From Planctomycetota bacterium (GTDB lineage Bacteria; Planctomycetota; UBA1135; UBA2386), in the NCBI GenBank assembly GCA_020638695.1, contig JACKIB010000028.1, positions 1 to 51,646 of the forward strand: 51,646 bases of DNA. Direction: 5' to 3'. This document shows positions 41,432-50,237 of the stretch, one piece after another. The notes beneath the pieces were generated by a model, which was not told the origin of the DNA, searched no databases, and worked only from the letters and a program-made list of their open reading frames with translations. Each line of letters starts with the position of its first letter. Position 1 is the stretch's first letter. The position numbers were made by a program, and so were the translations under genes.

Positions 41432-44419
41432 CTACTTGCCCCAGAGCACCTTGGTGCCGTTCGACCCGGTGATCGTGGTCGAGTTGGTCATCTCCAGCGC
41501 GTGCAGGTAGACGACCTTCCCGGTTGCGGCCGGCGCGGTCGGCGCGGTGAAGTTGGCCTTCAGCTGACCGTTGCTGTCGAGTGCCACCGCGATCACGTCG
41601 AACGGCGTGCCGACCTCGAGCTGCGGCAGCCCGGGGATGATCGTCGGGCCGGGGTTGGCCGAGAACAGCAGCAGCAGCGGCGCGTTCGGCGTGCCGGTGA
41701 TCGTCGCCGTGCTGGACTTGCCGAGGCCCACCTGGGCCGGATCGACCACGAACTGCAGCTTCGGCGCCGGCAGCGCCTGGAAGCTGAACAGCGCCACGTC
41801 GTCGATGTTCCAGCCCGCGAGCTCCAAACCGCCATCGCTCAGCAGCTGCCAGTCCAGCTGGACCGACGGGTTGTTGTCCGCCGCGGGGACCCGCATTTCG
41901 AACTTGGTCCACCCGGCGTCGATCAGGTCCGTGCCCCACGGGTTGCTCCAGATCTGCGTGCCGTTGAGCAACACCTTGGCGACGTCGTAGCGGCCGTCCT
42001 GCACCTGCAGCCAGCGCATGAAGCGCAGCTTGACGTTGGTCTTGCCGGTCAGGTCCAGCTTGGGCGTGCGCAGGTAGCGCGCCGCGGTGGGGGAGTACGC
42101 ACCGGCGTGGTTGTTGCCCCAGCAATTCGTGCCGGAGAACGCGCTCGGCGGGTCGTTCCACGCCACACCCCAGGTCGTGCCGCGCGCCCCGGTCGGGTTG
42201 CCGCGCACGAAGTCGTTCTGGGTGCCCAGCAGCGGGCCCGAGGTCCAGCCCGGCGTGACGGTCTCGAAGTCGTCGAAGAAGAACACGTCCTCCTTGCCGA
42301 TCGAGTACTGATAGGTGCCGACTTCGGGGCTGCGCAACACCTTCGAACTGGAGTGCGTCGCCTCGATGTAGTAGCCGACGTCCACCGGCGACAACACGCC
42401 GGGCAGCAGCGCGATGTACTCGTCGGTCTTGCCCGACGGCACCATCTCGAGCCGCTGGGCGCCCGAGCCGACGTCGTAGACCAGCTCGACCTTGGTGACC
42501 GTGCCGAAGGTCGGCACCGCGGTGGCCAACACGATCCGCGGGGTCAGCTGTTCGGCCGTGCCCTTCAGCGGGGTGTGGGTGAGGATCGCGGCATCGATCT
42601 TGGGGTAGGGCACCGTGCGCTTGATGCAGGCCGGCTCCAGCTGGAGGTAGTTGGGCGTGCCGTTCTTCAGGTTGGCGTCGTTGTCATCCAGCAGGAAGAC
42701 TTCGAGGATCTGCTGCTGCATGTCGACCGAGTTGGCGACGATCGTCGGCACGACGATCTGCTCGGTGATTTGCGGGCCGAGCTGGGTGCCGTACTTCTTG
42801 ATCATCTCGAGTCGGACGTCCCACACCCAACCCATCCAGACCTCGCCCTGCGTGTGCGTGCCACCGCTGGTGGGGTAGGTCTTGGTGTTGGTCGCGATGC
42901 GCACGTAGTCGGGCGTCTGCGTCTTGTAGAAGCCCGGGCCGAGGATCTCCTGCTTGCTCAGCAGGATCGCAAGCACGTCTGCCCAGCCCTCGGACAGCCC
43001 GTCGCGGGTGTTGATCCCGCCGAACACGTCGTCCAGTCCGTGACCCCACTCGTGGTAGACCACCGTCTCGTAGGCGGTCATGTTGCAGGTGGCGCTCGAG
43101 CTGTAGAAGTTGATGGTGTAGCCGGTGTAGTAGGCGTTGCACGACGAAGGGATGTTCACCCGCGGCGCGATGGTGTCCATCTTCGCCATCTCTGTCGTCT
43201 TGGTCGGAATCAGCGTGCGCACCCAGGTGTTGACGTCGTCCGTGAAGTAGTAGGTCGAGGTCTGCGAGAAATCGGTCTCGCCCATCGTCTGGGTGCCGAA
43301 CTGGATGGTCCCACCGGTCGTCGGGCTGATCGATGCCGAGGCCGTCAGCTGCGTGCCCTGGGACACGCCGACGCGCTGGGTGTGCAGACCCTCGAGGGTC
43401 GCCGACACCACCACGTTGGTCGTGCCGGTGTACGGGATCGTGAACACGCCCATGTTGTCGGTGTAGGCCGTGCCCGCGCTGCTGGTGACCTTGAGGTTCT
43501 TCAGCGGGATGTTGACCAACGTGTCGGTTGGCTTGTGGCCGGTGTTGGTCCAGGCCATCACGGTTCCGGTCAGCGCCAGCTTCGGTGCACTCCCCGCAGG
43601 CGCGGTCGGCCGCAGCGTCGCCGCGCGTTCCATCGCGCGATCGAGCCGGTCGCGGCCCGCGTGCGTGTAGCCGGTGACGTGGTTCTTGCCGCAGCTCGCG
43701 CACGAGAACACCTCGTTGCGGAACTCGAGGAACGCACCGGTGGTGGCGTCGACGAACGCCTTGCCGACCGTCAAAGTCTGCGGCCGCTGGTCGATCTGCA
43801 CCTGCCAGGCGAGCACCGGCTTGGTCGGGCGCTCGGCGTACGGCTGCGCCCAGATGATCAGCTTCGGCTGTGCGGCGTCGGCCTTGCCTTGTTGCCCGAG
43901 AACCTCCTGGTGCGCCACGGTGCGTGCGGCCTCGCCGCCGAACGCCGGCTTGATCAGGAAGTCGCCCGGGATCGGCACCGCCGCGGCGCCGAACATCGCG
44001 ACCACGCCCGAGTCGTGGATGCGCACGTCGGCCCGCGCATCGAGCACGTCCAGGCCCTGGTACTGCTGCTTGTAGATGAAGTAGTACAGGTGGCGCACCT
44101 GCGAACTCGACACCTCGACGAACTGCGAACCGCCGCGACCGAGCAGCGCCGCGTGCCGGTTCAGCACCCCTTCCGCGTGGGGCCTTGCGGCGTCCACGCT
44201 GATCAGCTCGTCCGCGACCCGCAAGCCGGTGCCGAAGATCGCCTTCGGCGTGCCGGTGGCTTGGTTCCAGTGCGCCGTCCAGCCCGGTCCGTTCTGGGCC
44301 AAGAACTTCTGCCAGGCTTGCTCGATCGGGTTGGACTGTTGGATACCAGCCTGGGCGAGCGCCGCGCTGGGCAGCGCGAGGAGCAGCGCCAGGCTCCGCG
44401 GAGAGGAGAGAATGTGCAT
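41432..44419 (-). CDS. Secreted FTP-domain M36-like (fungalysin-type) metalloprotease
   Basis: A 995-residue protein. A signal peptide of about 22 residues ends A-L-A-Q-A. An FTP-like propeptide region follows (to about 230), with V-R-H-L-Y-Y and Q-Q-Y-Q-G-L-D-V-L-D-A motifs. After a carboxypeptidase-regulatory-like linker, the catalytic zinc site is H456-E-W-G-H460 with the third ligand in E-G-W-A-D at about 477, as in family M36. The C-terminal 350 residues are beta-rich, including a W-N-I-D-D-V-A-L-F-like concanavalin/MAM-type pattern, and probably bind substrate or the cell surface. It is likely exported as a zymogen. It converges with the prepilin gene. Confidence 0.85.
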   Translation of the reverse strand: MHILSSPRSLALLLALPSAALAQAGIQQSNPIEQAWQKFLAQNGPGWTAHWNQATGTPKAIFGTGLRVADELISVDAARPHAEGVLNRHAALLGRGGSQFVEVSSSQVRHLYYFIYKQQYQGLDVLDARADVRIHDSGVVAMFGAAAVPIPGDFLIKPAFGGEAARTVAHQEVLGQQGKADAAQPKLIIWAQPYAERPTKPVLAWQVQIDQRPQTLTVGKAFVDATTGAFLEFRNEVFSCASCGKNHVTGYTHAGRDRLDRAMERAATLRPTAPAGSAPKLALTGTVMAWTNTGHKPTDTLVNIPLKNLKVTSSAGTAYTDNMGVFTIPYTGTTNVVVSATLEGLHTQRVGVSQGTQLTASASISPTTGGTIQFGTQTMGETDFSQTSTYYFTDDVNTWVRTLIPTKTTEMAKMDTIAPRVNIPSSCNAYYTGYTINFYSSSATCNMTAYETVVYHEWGHGLDDVFGGINTRDGLSEGWADVLAILLSKQEILGPGFYKTQTPDYVRIATNTKTYPTSGGTHTQGEVWMGWVWDVRLEMIKKYGTQLGPQITEQIVVPTIVANSVDMQQQILEVFLLDDNDANLKNGTPNYLQLEPACIKRTVPYPKIDAAILTHTPLKGTAEQLTPRIVLATAVPTFGTVTKVELVYDVGSGAQRLEMVPSGKTDEYIALLPGVLSPVDVGYYIEATHSSSKVLRSPEVGTYQYSIGKEDVFFFDDFETVTPGWTSGPLLGTQNDFVRGNPTGARGTTWGVAWNDPPSAFSGTNCWGNNHAGAYSPTAARYLRTPKLDLTGKTNVKLRFMRWLQVQDGRYDVAKVLLNGTQIWSNPWGTDLIDAGWTKFEMRVPAADNNPSVQLDWQLLSDGGLELAGWNIDDVALFSFQALPAPKLQFVVDPAQVGLGKSSTATITGTPNAPLLLLFSANPGPTIIPGLPQLEVGTPFDVIAVALDSNGQLKANFTAPTAPAATGKVVYLHALEMTNSTTITGSNGTKVLWGK

Positions 44420-44719
44420 GTGGTTTCGGGCGTCTCGCTGGGGAGCGAGTGACGGTTCCTTGGGGCGGGCTCAGTCTAGCGACGCGGGCGTGGGATCGGG
44501 GGAGTTCCTCGGCACCGTTGATTACCCTCTGCCGTGGGGGGGGGAGGTGCACACGGAACGTCCGACCGTGCCCATCGACGGGGGCGGCACCGCTACCCGA
44601 CCCGACCTGTCTTCTCCTCGTCCGGGCGACTTTGCGCGGGTTCGCAGTGCGACCAGGACCAGGAACGGTCCGAGCCGGGTGGGTCAGGAAAAGCGCCCGG
44701 GCCGACACCGTACCGCATT
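44420..44719. other. Intergenic region upstream of the protease
   Basis: About 300 nt between the protease start and a decayed palindromic element. It must contain the protease promoter. It has a nine-base G run (44536-44544). No gene, tRNA or terminal repeat is recognisable. Confidence 0.35.
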
Positions 44720-44881
44720 TTGCCCGGATCGTGCGTGACCGAGCTACTTCGATCGCGCGAGGTCGCAGCTGGATCTGTCACGACCCGTCCTCACGCGTGG
44801 CGTCGGGCGGCCCTGCCGTTGTCCTTGCCAGCAACAACCTTGCACGAACTCGCGACGCTGCTCCTGAATAGTCCGGGCTGG
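44720..44881 (+). mobile_element. Palindromic element type 1, decayed copy
   Basis: The left end GCCCGGATCGTGCGTGACCG and right end CGCGACGCTGCTCCTGAATA followed by GTCCGGGCT match the two termini of the element at 6082-6265 (for example GCGACGCTGCTC is identical). The internal sequence is diverged, and the CTAG borders have mutated to TTG and CTGG. It ends 36 nt before the methyltransferase start. Confidence 0.65.
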
Positions 44882-44917
44882 ATGCCGCGGCGCACGCGTG
44901 GCGGCGGGTAGCCTTCG

Positions 44918-46084
44918 GTGGTGTCCGCAGAGGAGGGTTTCCGCGCTGCTCCCGAGGTGTGGTGCCGGATGTTGGAGCCGGAAGCCCGGCCGCTGCTCGC
45001 CGCTCTGGAGGAAGCTCCCGACGCCGTGCCGGCCGGCCTGCTGGCCCGCTTGCGCGGTGCGTTCTCACCGGACGAAGTAGCCACCGCGTGGGAGCTCACG
45101 CGTGCACGACGTCGGGCGGCCCGCAAGCTCACGGGCGCCGAACGGTTGTTGTGCGACGTCGCGGGGGTCGAGCAGGCATCCGGCGACGCAGTGGCGACGC
45201 ACAAGGCGCGGCGCTTCGCCGCAGCTCCGCGGGTGGCAGATCTGTGCTGCGGTATCGGCGGTGACGCCCGTGCGCTCGCCCGGGTCCATCCCGACGTGCG
45301 CGCGCTCGACCTGCGCGCCGACCGAGTCGCGATGGCGCGGCACAACGCGGGTATCGAGGTCGAGGTGGCGGACGCCGAGGACCACCGCGATCCGACTGCA
45401 TGGATCCACCTCGACCCCGCGCGCCGCGCGCACGGTCGCCGCCGGCTCGCCTATGCCGAGTCCCTTCCCGGGCCCGAGTGCATCGAGCGGCTGTTGGCCA
45501 GCGCGCCCGCGGCCGCGGTCAAGCTCGCGCCGGGCATCGACTGGCGGGAACTGCCGGAACGCGCGGCCCGCGAGGTCGAGTTCGTCCGCGACGCGGGGGG
45601 GTTGTTGCAGGCGGTGCTGTGGACCGGTGCGGCCGCCGTTGCGCCGGGTCGGCACACCGTGACCAGGTTGGAAGACGGGCTGAGCTTCACCGCGACACCA
45701 GCGGGTTCGCTACCCGTCGCCGGTGCGGTCGGGCGCTTCCTGGTCGTACCCGATCCGGTCCTCGAGCGCGCCGGGCTGGTCGCGGCGCGGCTGGCCGAGC
45801 ACGGTGTCGCCGAGCTGGCTCCGGGTCTCGGGATCGGTACCTGCGAACAGCCGTTCACCGACGCCTGGTGTGAGGTGCTCGAAGTCCGCGCCGTCTTGCC
45901 CTGGCGCGTGCCGCGTGTTCGCGAGTGGCTGCGGGCCAACGACGCCGGTCCGATCGTGGTCCGCACCCGCGCCGGTGCGGTCGACACCGACCGCCTCCAG
46001 GTCGAACTCCGCGGCAGCGGCTCGGTGGTGTTCACCGTGTTCGGTCTGCGTCTCGGTCGCCGGGTCGTCGGCGTGATCGTCTGA
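44918..46084 (+). CDS. THUMP-like class I SAM-dependent methyltransferase
   Basis: A 388-residue protein with a helical N-terminal domain (about 1-95). A Rossmann methyltransferase core follows: motif I V-A-D-L-C-C-G-I-G-G-D at about 106-116, acidic D-L-R-A-D at the end of the second strand, and H-L-D-P-A-R-R corresponding to the D-P-A-R-R motif that marks the bacterial THUMP-like methyltransferase group. The C-terminal 90 residues would be the THUMP-like RNA-binding part. The target, probably RNA, is unknown. The start is GTG at 44918 or 44921. Confidence 0.8.
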   Translation: MVSAEEGFRAAPEVWCRMLEPEARPLLAALEEAPDAVPAGLLARLRGAFSPDEVATAWELTRARRRAARKLTGAERLLCDVAGVEQASGDAVATHKARRFAAAPRVADLCCGIGGDARALARVHPDVRALDLRADRVAMARHNAGIEVEVADAEDHRDPTAWIHLDPARRAHGRRRLAYAESLPGPECIERLLASAPAAAVKLAPGIDWRELPERAAREVEFVRDAGGLLQAVLWTGAAAVAPGRHTVTRLEDGLSFTATPAGSLPVAGAVGRFLVVPDPVLERAGLVAARLAEHGVAELAPGLGIGTCEQPFTDAWCEVLEVRAVLPWRVPRVREWLRANDAGPIVVRTRAGAVDTDRLQVELRGSGSVVFTVFGLRLGRRVVGVIV

Positions 46085-46106
46085 CGGCGTGGTAGGCTGA
46101 CCCGCC

Positions 46107-46364
46107 ATGGCCCACGATCCCCTGCTCGCGCAACGCGTCCGCCGCATCGTCATGCGCCACGCAGGGAGCGCCGAGATCCACATGTTCGGCGGGGTGTGCT
46201 TCACCGTCCACGGCAACATGTGCTGCGGGGTGGCCAACGACGACTTGATGCTGCGGCTCGGCGACGCGGCTTCCTCGGCCCTGGACGAGCCGGGTGTGCG
46301 CCCGATGGCCAACCAGATCCTCCGCTCACTAGGCCGCTACTGCGCAGACATCAACGGGGACTGA
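46107..46364 (+). CDS. Short TfoX N-terminal domain protein
   Basis: An 85-residue protein with the start of the TfoX/Sxy N-domain: M-F-G-G-V-C-F-T-V-H-G-N-M-C-C-G-V at about residues 26-42 and L-M-L-R-L after it. The usual continuation (R-P-M-x-F-x-G-R-x-M with about 20-30 further residues) is missing after R-P-M, and the tail S-L-G-R-Y-C-A-D-I-N-G-D does not match. So this may be a truncated or degenerate copy. It starts 22 nt after the methyltransferase stop. The stop is 36 nt from a type 3 palindromic element. Stand-alone N-domain proteins exist, so function is not excluded. Confidence 0.6.
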   Translation: MAHDPLLAQRVRRIVMRHAGSAEIHMFGGVCFTVHGNMCCGVANDDLMLRLGDAASSALDEPGVRPMANQILRSLGRYCADINGD

Positions 46365-46400
46365 TCCGATACTTCTGATGCGAATCTCTGGCGGGGACCA

Positions 46401-46569
46401 CTAGTGGGGTGTGTCCGAAGTTGGTCACATAAGTCGCCGGCCCTACGGCCCGCTCGCGGCGTCGCAGCTCCTCAGCTTGTCCACCAACAAGCCGTGTCGT
46501 CGCAGCTCCTTGCGAGCGAACCGCATGACTCGACGACTTATGCAACGAACTTCGGACACACCCCACTAG
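46401..46569 (-). mobile_element. Palindromic element type 3 (MITE-like), copy B, inverted
   Basis: A 169-bp copy of the element at 6426-6594 in the opposite orientation. By direct comparison it differs at a single base (C in copy A, T here, 29 bases from the left end). Both ends carry CTAG, and the perfect outer inverted repeat of 22 bases is retained. The near-identity over 40 kb shows recent movement or an active homogenising process. Confidence 0.85.
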
Positions 46570-46760
46570 TGCGGGGTGGTGATTCTCGTCGTGCTCTGAA
46601 ACTGCTGACCGAGATCCGAGCTGCTGTCGACGGCCATGCCGCGTTGGTGGCTGCTGTTGAGTGTGGGCTGGCGGAACTCGACGGCAGTGAAGATCTCGGG
46701 GACCTCCTGCGGTTCGTGGACCGCATCAGAGGAGGCATGGATTACTCGCCTGGGGAGTAG
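46570..46760 (+). pseudogene. 3' remnant of an unidentified gene
   Basis: An open frame continuing out of the palindromic element encodes about 60 residues of ordinary helical protein (R-R-A-L-K-L-L-T-E-I-R, C-G-L-A-E-L-D-G, L-L-R-F-V-D-R-I-R-G-G) and ends at TAG 46758-46760. There is no ATG/GTG/TTG start in frame after the element, so the 5' part seems to be lost or interrupted. I do not recognise the family. Confidence 0.35.
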
Positions 46761-46871
46761 ACGAGGGCTGCACGATTGGAGTGACTTGCGGGACCTTGCC
46801 AGAACCGGCGATGACCACCCTTGATCCCCGCAATTCGAGCAAGTCGCCAGAATGGGGCAGAACAGGTGTCG
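46761..46871. other. Junction sequence with no recognised gene
   Basis: About 110 nt between two gene remnants. The end (around GCCAGAATGGGGCAGAACAG, 46846-46865) marks the point where the minus-strand reading frame at 46872-47153 loses its protein-like character, so a rearrangement breakpoint lies here. Confidence 0.3.
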
Positions 46872-47153
46872 TGGTAGCCCCGCCACGGGGCGCTGCATGG
46901 GATCGACGACGCGGACCGCCAGGTCGTTCGCGAGGGGACGGGCCGCGGCGCCGAGCGGTGCCCGGGTCAGCGGAGCGGGGCGCGCCGCCGCGGCGGCCCG
47001 TGCGGCCGTGGTCGATTCGTCCCCGGGTGCGACGCGGTACGATCGCGTGGCCGCGGCGACGCGCTCGGGCAGATCGACCGCGGCCGGCCACGCCAGCCAC
47101 GCCACGGGGGTCCCACATCCGGCGGCGAGCAGCACGAGCGGGAGTCTGTTCAT
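46872..47153 (-). pseudogene. Truncated N-terminus of a secreted carboxypeptidase-regulatory-like protein
   Basis: About 94 residues from an ATG at 47153: a signal-anchor (R-L-P-L-V-L-L-A-A-G-C-G-T-P-V-A-W-L-A-W), an Ala-rich linker, and the first strand of a regulatory-like domain (V-R-V-V-D-P-M-Q-R-P-V-A-G-L-P). That is the same pattern as in the intact 996-residue protein at 1705. After this the frame runs on to 46566 through unrelated, Ser/Gln/His-rich sequence. I read this as a gene cut by a rearrangement. Confidence 0.5.
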
Positions 47154-47229
47154 ATCGGCAGCATCCCCATCCTACTGTGTGGCCGTACCCACCGCGGACC
47201 GGCGCGCCAGTCCAGGCCGAGGCGACCAG

Positions 47230-48492
47230 CTATTCCTTGCGTCTCGCCGCCGGGTTTTTGACCTTCGGCAGTTCGAGATCGAGACGATCCTCCCGGCGGG
47301 CCGCGAGCGCGCGGTAGCCCAGGACCATCCGCCACGGGCCCCTCGTCGTGTAGCCCGTGCGGCCCCGCGCGAAATCCGCGCGCCAGCGGCGCACGCGCTC
47401 CGGGTCGGTGGCGACCTCCGCGGTGCCGACCTTGCGCGTCAGCTGGCGGACCAGCGTCGGCGCCCAAGACGCGACGGTGTCCGGCCACGTCGCTGGCTGG
47501 GACTGCGCTTCGGCCGTGCTCCGCCCGAGGTGAACGAACGCGATGCGGCCGTGGCCGCGCACGTCCTCGACGTGCACCACGGTCAGGGAGTGGGGCTTCT
47601 CGCCTTCGGGGACCCGATAGCTCCAGACCTGACCGGCCGCGAGGTACGAAGGCGCGGCGACGATCGACGCCTTCGCTGCCGGCGTCGTGGTGCGGCGCAT
47701 CCTGCCGTCCCCTATGTGCACGTCCTCGATGCCCAGTCCGGTGATGGCGTCGACCGTGGGTGCGACGTCGCCGTACACCACGTGCTCCCCGGGCGCGATG
47801 ATCACCCGCGGCTTGCCGGCGTGCGTCGCGACCCACTCCGCGAGCGCGCCCTTCATCGCGCCGAGGTCCTTGCACCTGGTGTCGCCGACGAAGTACTCGA
47901 CCTTGTGGCCGACGAGGCGACCGGCCACCTTCGACCCGCGCTCGACGACCTCGATCCACACCGTGACCGGCGGCCCAGCGCCGCCCTGTGCGTTGGGTGC
48001 CGCGGCCGCGTCCTTCTTCGGCAGATACGCGGGCAGCTTCGCCTCGAGGTGCTCGACGTCACGCATCAGCCGCGCCGCCTTGCGGGCCACGAGCGACGGG
48101 GCGAGGGTCTGCACGTTCAGTTCCCCGTCTTGCTTCGCGCGCCAGCTGGCGAACTCGAACCGGGGGAAGAGTCCGAGGGGCAGCGTCGCGACCAGTCCGT
48201 CGGCGTGGCGGCGCAGGATCGCACGCGGATAGACAGCGGTTCGCGCCGCCTCCACGGCTGCCGTCGCCCCTGCAGGCACCGCACCCCCGAGCCCGCTCAT
48301 CCGAATGCAGACGACACGCCCGACGTCCGTCATGCTCCGGGTCTCGAGGACGACGAAGTGGATGGCCGGCTCGCCGTCGACGCCAGCGCTACGCCAGACT
48401 TGTCCGGGGGCGAACTCGACGCGACCGGCGTCTTGCGCGAGAGCGCGGGAAGCGAGGATGGCGAGGAACAGGAGCGTGGTGCGAGCTCTCAT
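47230..48492 (-). CDS. Secreted protein with an ExbD/TolR-like domain between two similar modules
   Basis: A 420-residue protein. The ATG at 48492 begins a clean signal peptide (R-T-T-L-L-F-L-A-I-L-A-S-R-A-L-A before Q-D-A); the longer frame to 48666 is rejected. The central part (about residues 175-265) reads like the periplasmic fold of ExbD/TolR: a D-x-G-A-M-K-G-A-L helix, P-R-V-I-I-A-P, V-V-Y-G-D-V-A-P-T-V-D-A-I and G-L-G-I-E-D-V. ExbD's own transmembrane anchor is absent. Flanking modules both contain a G-Q-V-W motif (about residues 30 and 289) and appear to be duplicates. No ExbB/TolQ partner is present. A peptidoglycan or protein-binding role is a guess. Confidence 0.65.
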   Translation of the reverse strand: MRARTTLLFLAILASRALAQDAGRVEFAPGQVWRSAGVDGEPAIHFVVLETRSMTDVGRVVCIRMSGLGGAVPAGATAAVEAARTAVYPRAILRRHADGLVATLPLGLFPRFEFASWRAKQDGELNVQTLAPSLVARKAARLMRDVEHLEAKLPAYLPKKDAAAAPNAQGGAGPPVTVWIEVVERGSKVAGRLVGHKVEYFVGDTRCKDLGAMKGALAEWVATHAGKPRVIIAPGEHVVYGDVAPTVDAITGLGIEDVHIGDGRMRRTTTPAAKASIVAAPSYLAAGQVWSYRVPEGEKPHSLTVVHVEDVRGHGRIAFVHLGRSTAEAQSQPATWPDTVASWAPTLVRQLTRKVGTAEVATDPERVRRWRADFARGRTGYTTRGPWRMVLGYRALAARREDRLDLELPKVKNPAARRKE

Positions 48493-48942
48493 CGATCGTC
48501 TCCAGTGGGGTCCGAAGTCTCCGTGGATCCGTCGGCGCACGGTAGCAGGTCCGGGGCTTTGAAGCCCCGAAGGAGGATAGGCCTTCCAAGCTGAGATTCC
48601 GATCGCCCAACCCCGGCCGATCTCCCACGAACTCGACAACACCCCGCCCCGCAATCCCCCAAACACCCCGCGATCGGCTCCGTTGGACGCAGCGTTCCCG
48701 CGTTGCGCGCACAGCTCCGCCGCCGACCCACCGCGGGCCGCCCCCCAATCTCCCGATCACTCGAGCGGCAGACGCGCGGGCGGCGCGCGGGCTGGCGCGA
48801 TCGGTGGCAAGTTGCAGGACCGGCCCTGGCCGTGGCGCCCGGTGCCAGAAAGTGCTCGGCCGTAGCCGCTCCACCGACCCCGCTCGGCCGGCCGTCGCCC
48901 CACGACACATCGGACAGCAACGCGGCGATCGGCTCGGAGCGG
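48493..48942. other. Intergenic region with a leader hairpin
   Basis: About 450 nt without a gene. CGGGGCT at 48552-48558 pairs with AGCCCCG at 48563-48569 (7-bp stem, 4-base TTTG..A loop region), 60-77 nt upstream of the minus-strand start at 48492. It could be part of that gene's leader or an old terminator. The rest is GC-rich, with short overlapping frames on both strands that have no protein-like composition. Confidence 0.4.
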
Positions 48943-49584
48943 CTACATCCCATGGACGGCGGTCTGCAGCCTCTGGTACTTGCGTTGGAGCGACCGCCGG
49001 ACGCGCAGCGCCGCGTCGACCGGTACCAGCCGATCATCGACGCTCAGGTCGACGCAATCGCGGGGCGCTGCATGCGCGACCGCGAAGCCGTTCTCCCGCA
49101 GCAGCCGCGACAATGCGCCGAGGATGCATGCCTCCTGGCCGAGCGTGAGCTGCAACCTCTTCGCCAGCTGGCGCCACCCGAGGCGATGGGCGTTGCCGCT
49201 GGCGAGGTTGCGCACGCCGTAGAAGGTGACCACGCCCTCGATCTCGTAGAACGCGACTTCCACGTGACCGCAGCCGAAGTGGCTGGTCGCGCAGAGAAAC
49301 CGATAGGTCCACGCGCCGACTCCGGGGACCACCAGCCGCAACGAGAAGAAACCGTGGTCGCTGCCGACCGCTGCGCCCATCGGCCCGCGCCGCGCGTGCA
49401 CGCGCAGAGCGAGCTCACCCACGCCCGCGCACGGCAGCCGCACACCGCACAACGCGCGCAGCGGCGGCGGCAACGGGCGAGCCCGGCTGTGAGCGCGGTT
49501 CCACAGCGCGCGCACGCCCGAGTACATCGCCAGATAGTAGCCACGCCGGTAGACGGCGCGTCGCACGTCACGAGCCCATGTCAC
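48943..49584 (-). CDS. Conserved-looking hypothetical protein
   Basis: About 213 residues from a GTG at 49584 (alternative ATG at 49527). The first part is basic (R-D-V-R-R-A-V-Y-R-R-G-Y-Y). The centre has a beta-rich block with L-R-L-V-V-P-G-V-G-A-W-T-Y-R-F and the motif C-A-T-S-H-F-G-C-G-H-V-E-V-A-F-Y, whose Cys/His spacing could bind a metal. The C-terminus is helical and basic. I do not recognise the family. The same frame stays open to 50541, but the upstream part is two other gene fragments read through non-coding sequence, so I do not treat it as one gene. Confidence 0.5.
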   Translation of the reverse strand: MTWARDVRRAVYRRGYYLAMYSGVRALWNRAHSRARPLPPPLRALCGVRLPCAGVGELALRVHARRGPMGAAVGSDHGFFSLRLVVPGVGAWTYRFLCATSHFGCGHVEVAFYEIEGVVTFYGVRNLASGNAHRLGWRQLAKRLQLTLGQEACILGALSRLLRENGFAVAHAAPRDCVDLSVDDRLVPVDAALRVRRSLQRKYQRLQTAVHGM

Positions 49585-49812
49585 GCTGCCGCGAGCATAT
49601 CCCGAACGCTCCTTCGCTCGGAAGAGCCACGCGCGCCCACGACGCGATGAGCGGGAACGCGACGCGCCGAACCGGACGAACCGCAGGGCGTCCTGGCGCG
49701 GCCGCCGCTGCTTGGGGACGCCCGCGCAAGTTGGCGTCGTCTGCCTGAGACGCTCGCCGAGCTCTCGCTGGGGGCGCGTGTCGGCCCGATCGGCCCAAGC
49801 CGAGGCCGCAAG

Positions 49813-50196
49813 GTGCTCGCGCCGCTGGCCGCGTACCCGAGCACGATCCCCGAGGCGGGGGGCAGCCTCGGTCTCTACCTGGACAACCCCGGTCACCGAA
49901 ACCGCCCCTACGTCGTGCTCGTCTCGGCATCGGGCACGCAGCCGGGCTTCCGGCTCGGCACCGCGCGAGTACCCCTCAACCCGGACGTCGTCTCCACCTT
50001 CGCGCTCACCCAGGCGAACACGGCGCCCTTCGCCTCGTTCGTCGGCACGCTCGACGGCAACGGGCTCGCCGAAGCGCGGTTCACGGCGCCGCGCCTGCCC
50101 GGCGTCGCCGGCCAGAAGCTCTGGTTCGCCTACGTCCAGGGCGGCAGGGTCTGGGACTTCGCCTCGAACGCCGTCGAAGTCACGTTCGTCCGGTGA
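49813..50196 (+). pseudogene. C-terminal fragment of a secreted beta-rich protein
   Basis: A frame open from 49651, with its first credible start at GTG 49813, encodes about 127 residues. The part from Y-P-S-T-I-P-E-A-G-G-S-L onward looks like the C-terminal beta domain found at the end of many planctomycete secreted proteins (V-L-V-S-A-S-G-T-Q-P-G-F, G-T-L-D-G-N-G-L-A-E-A-R-F, ending S-N-A-V-E-V-T-F-V-R). No signal peptide or N-terminal domain precedes it, so it is probably the 3' end of a larger, lost gene. Confidence 0.5.
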
Positions 50197-50237
50197 GGCC
50201 GGGCCTCGTGGGCGGCCGCGACTCGAGGCTTCGAACC

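Noticed and set aside
44536..44544. Nine-base G run as a phase-variation tract
   Set aside because: It lies outside any gene, and its position relative to a promoter is unknown; a single tract without a coding context is not evidence of phase variation.
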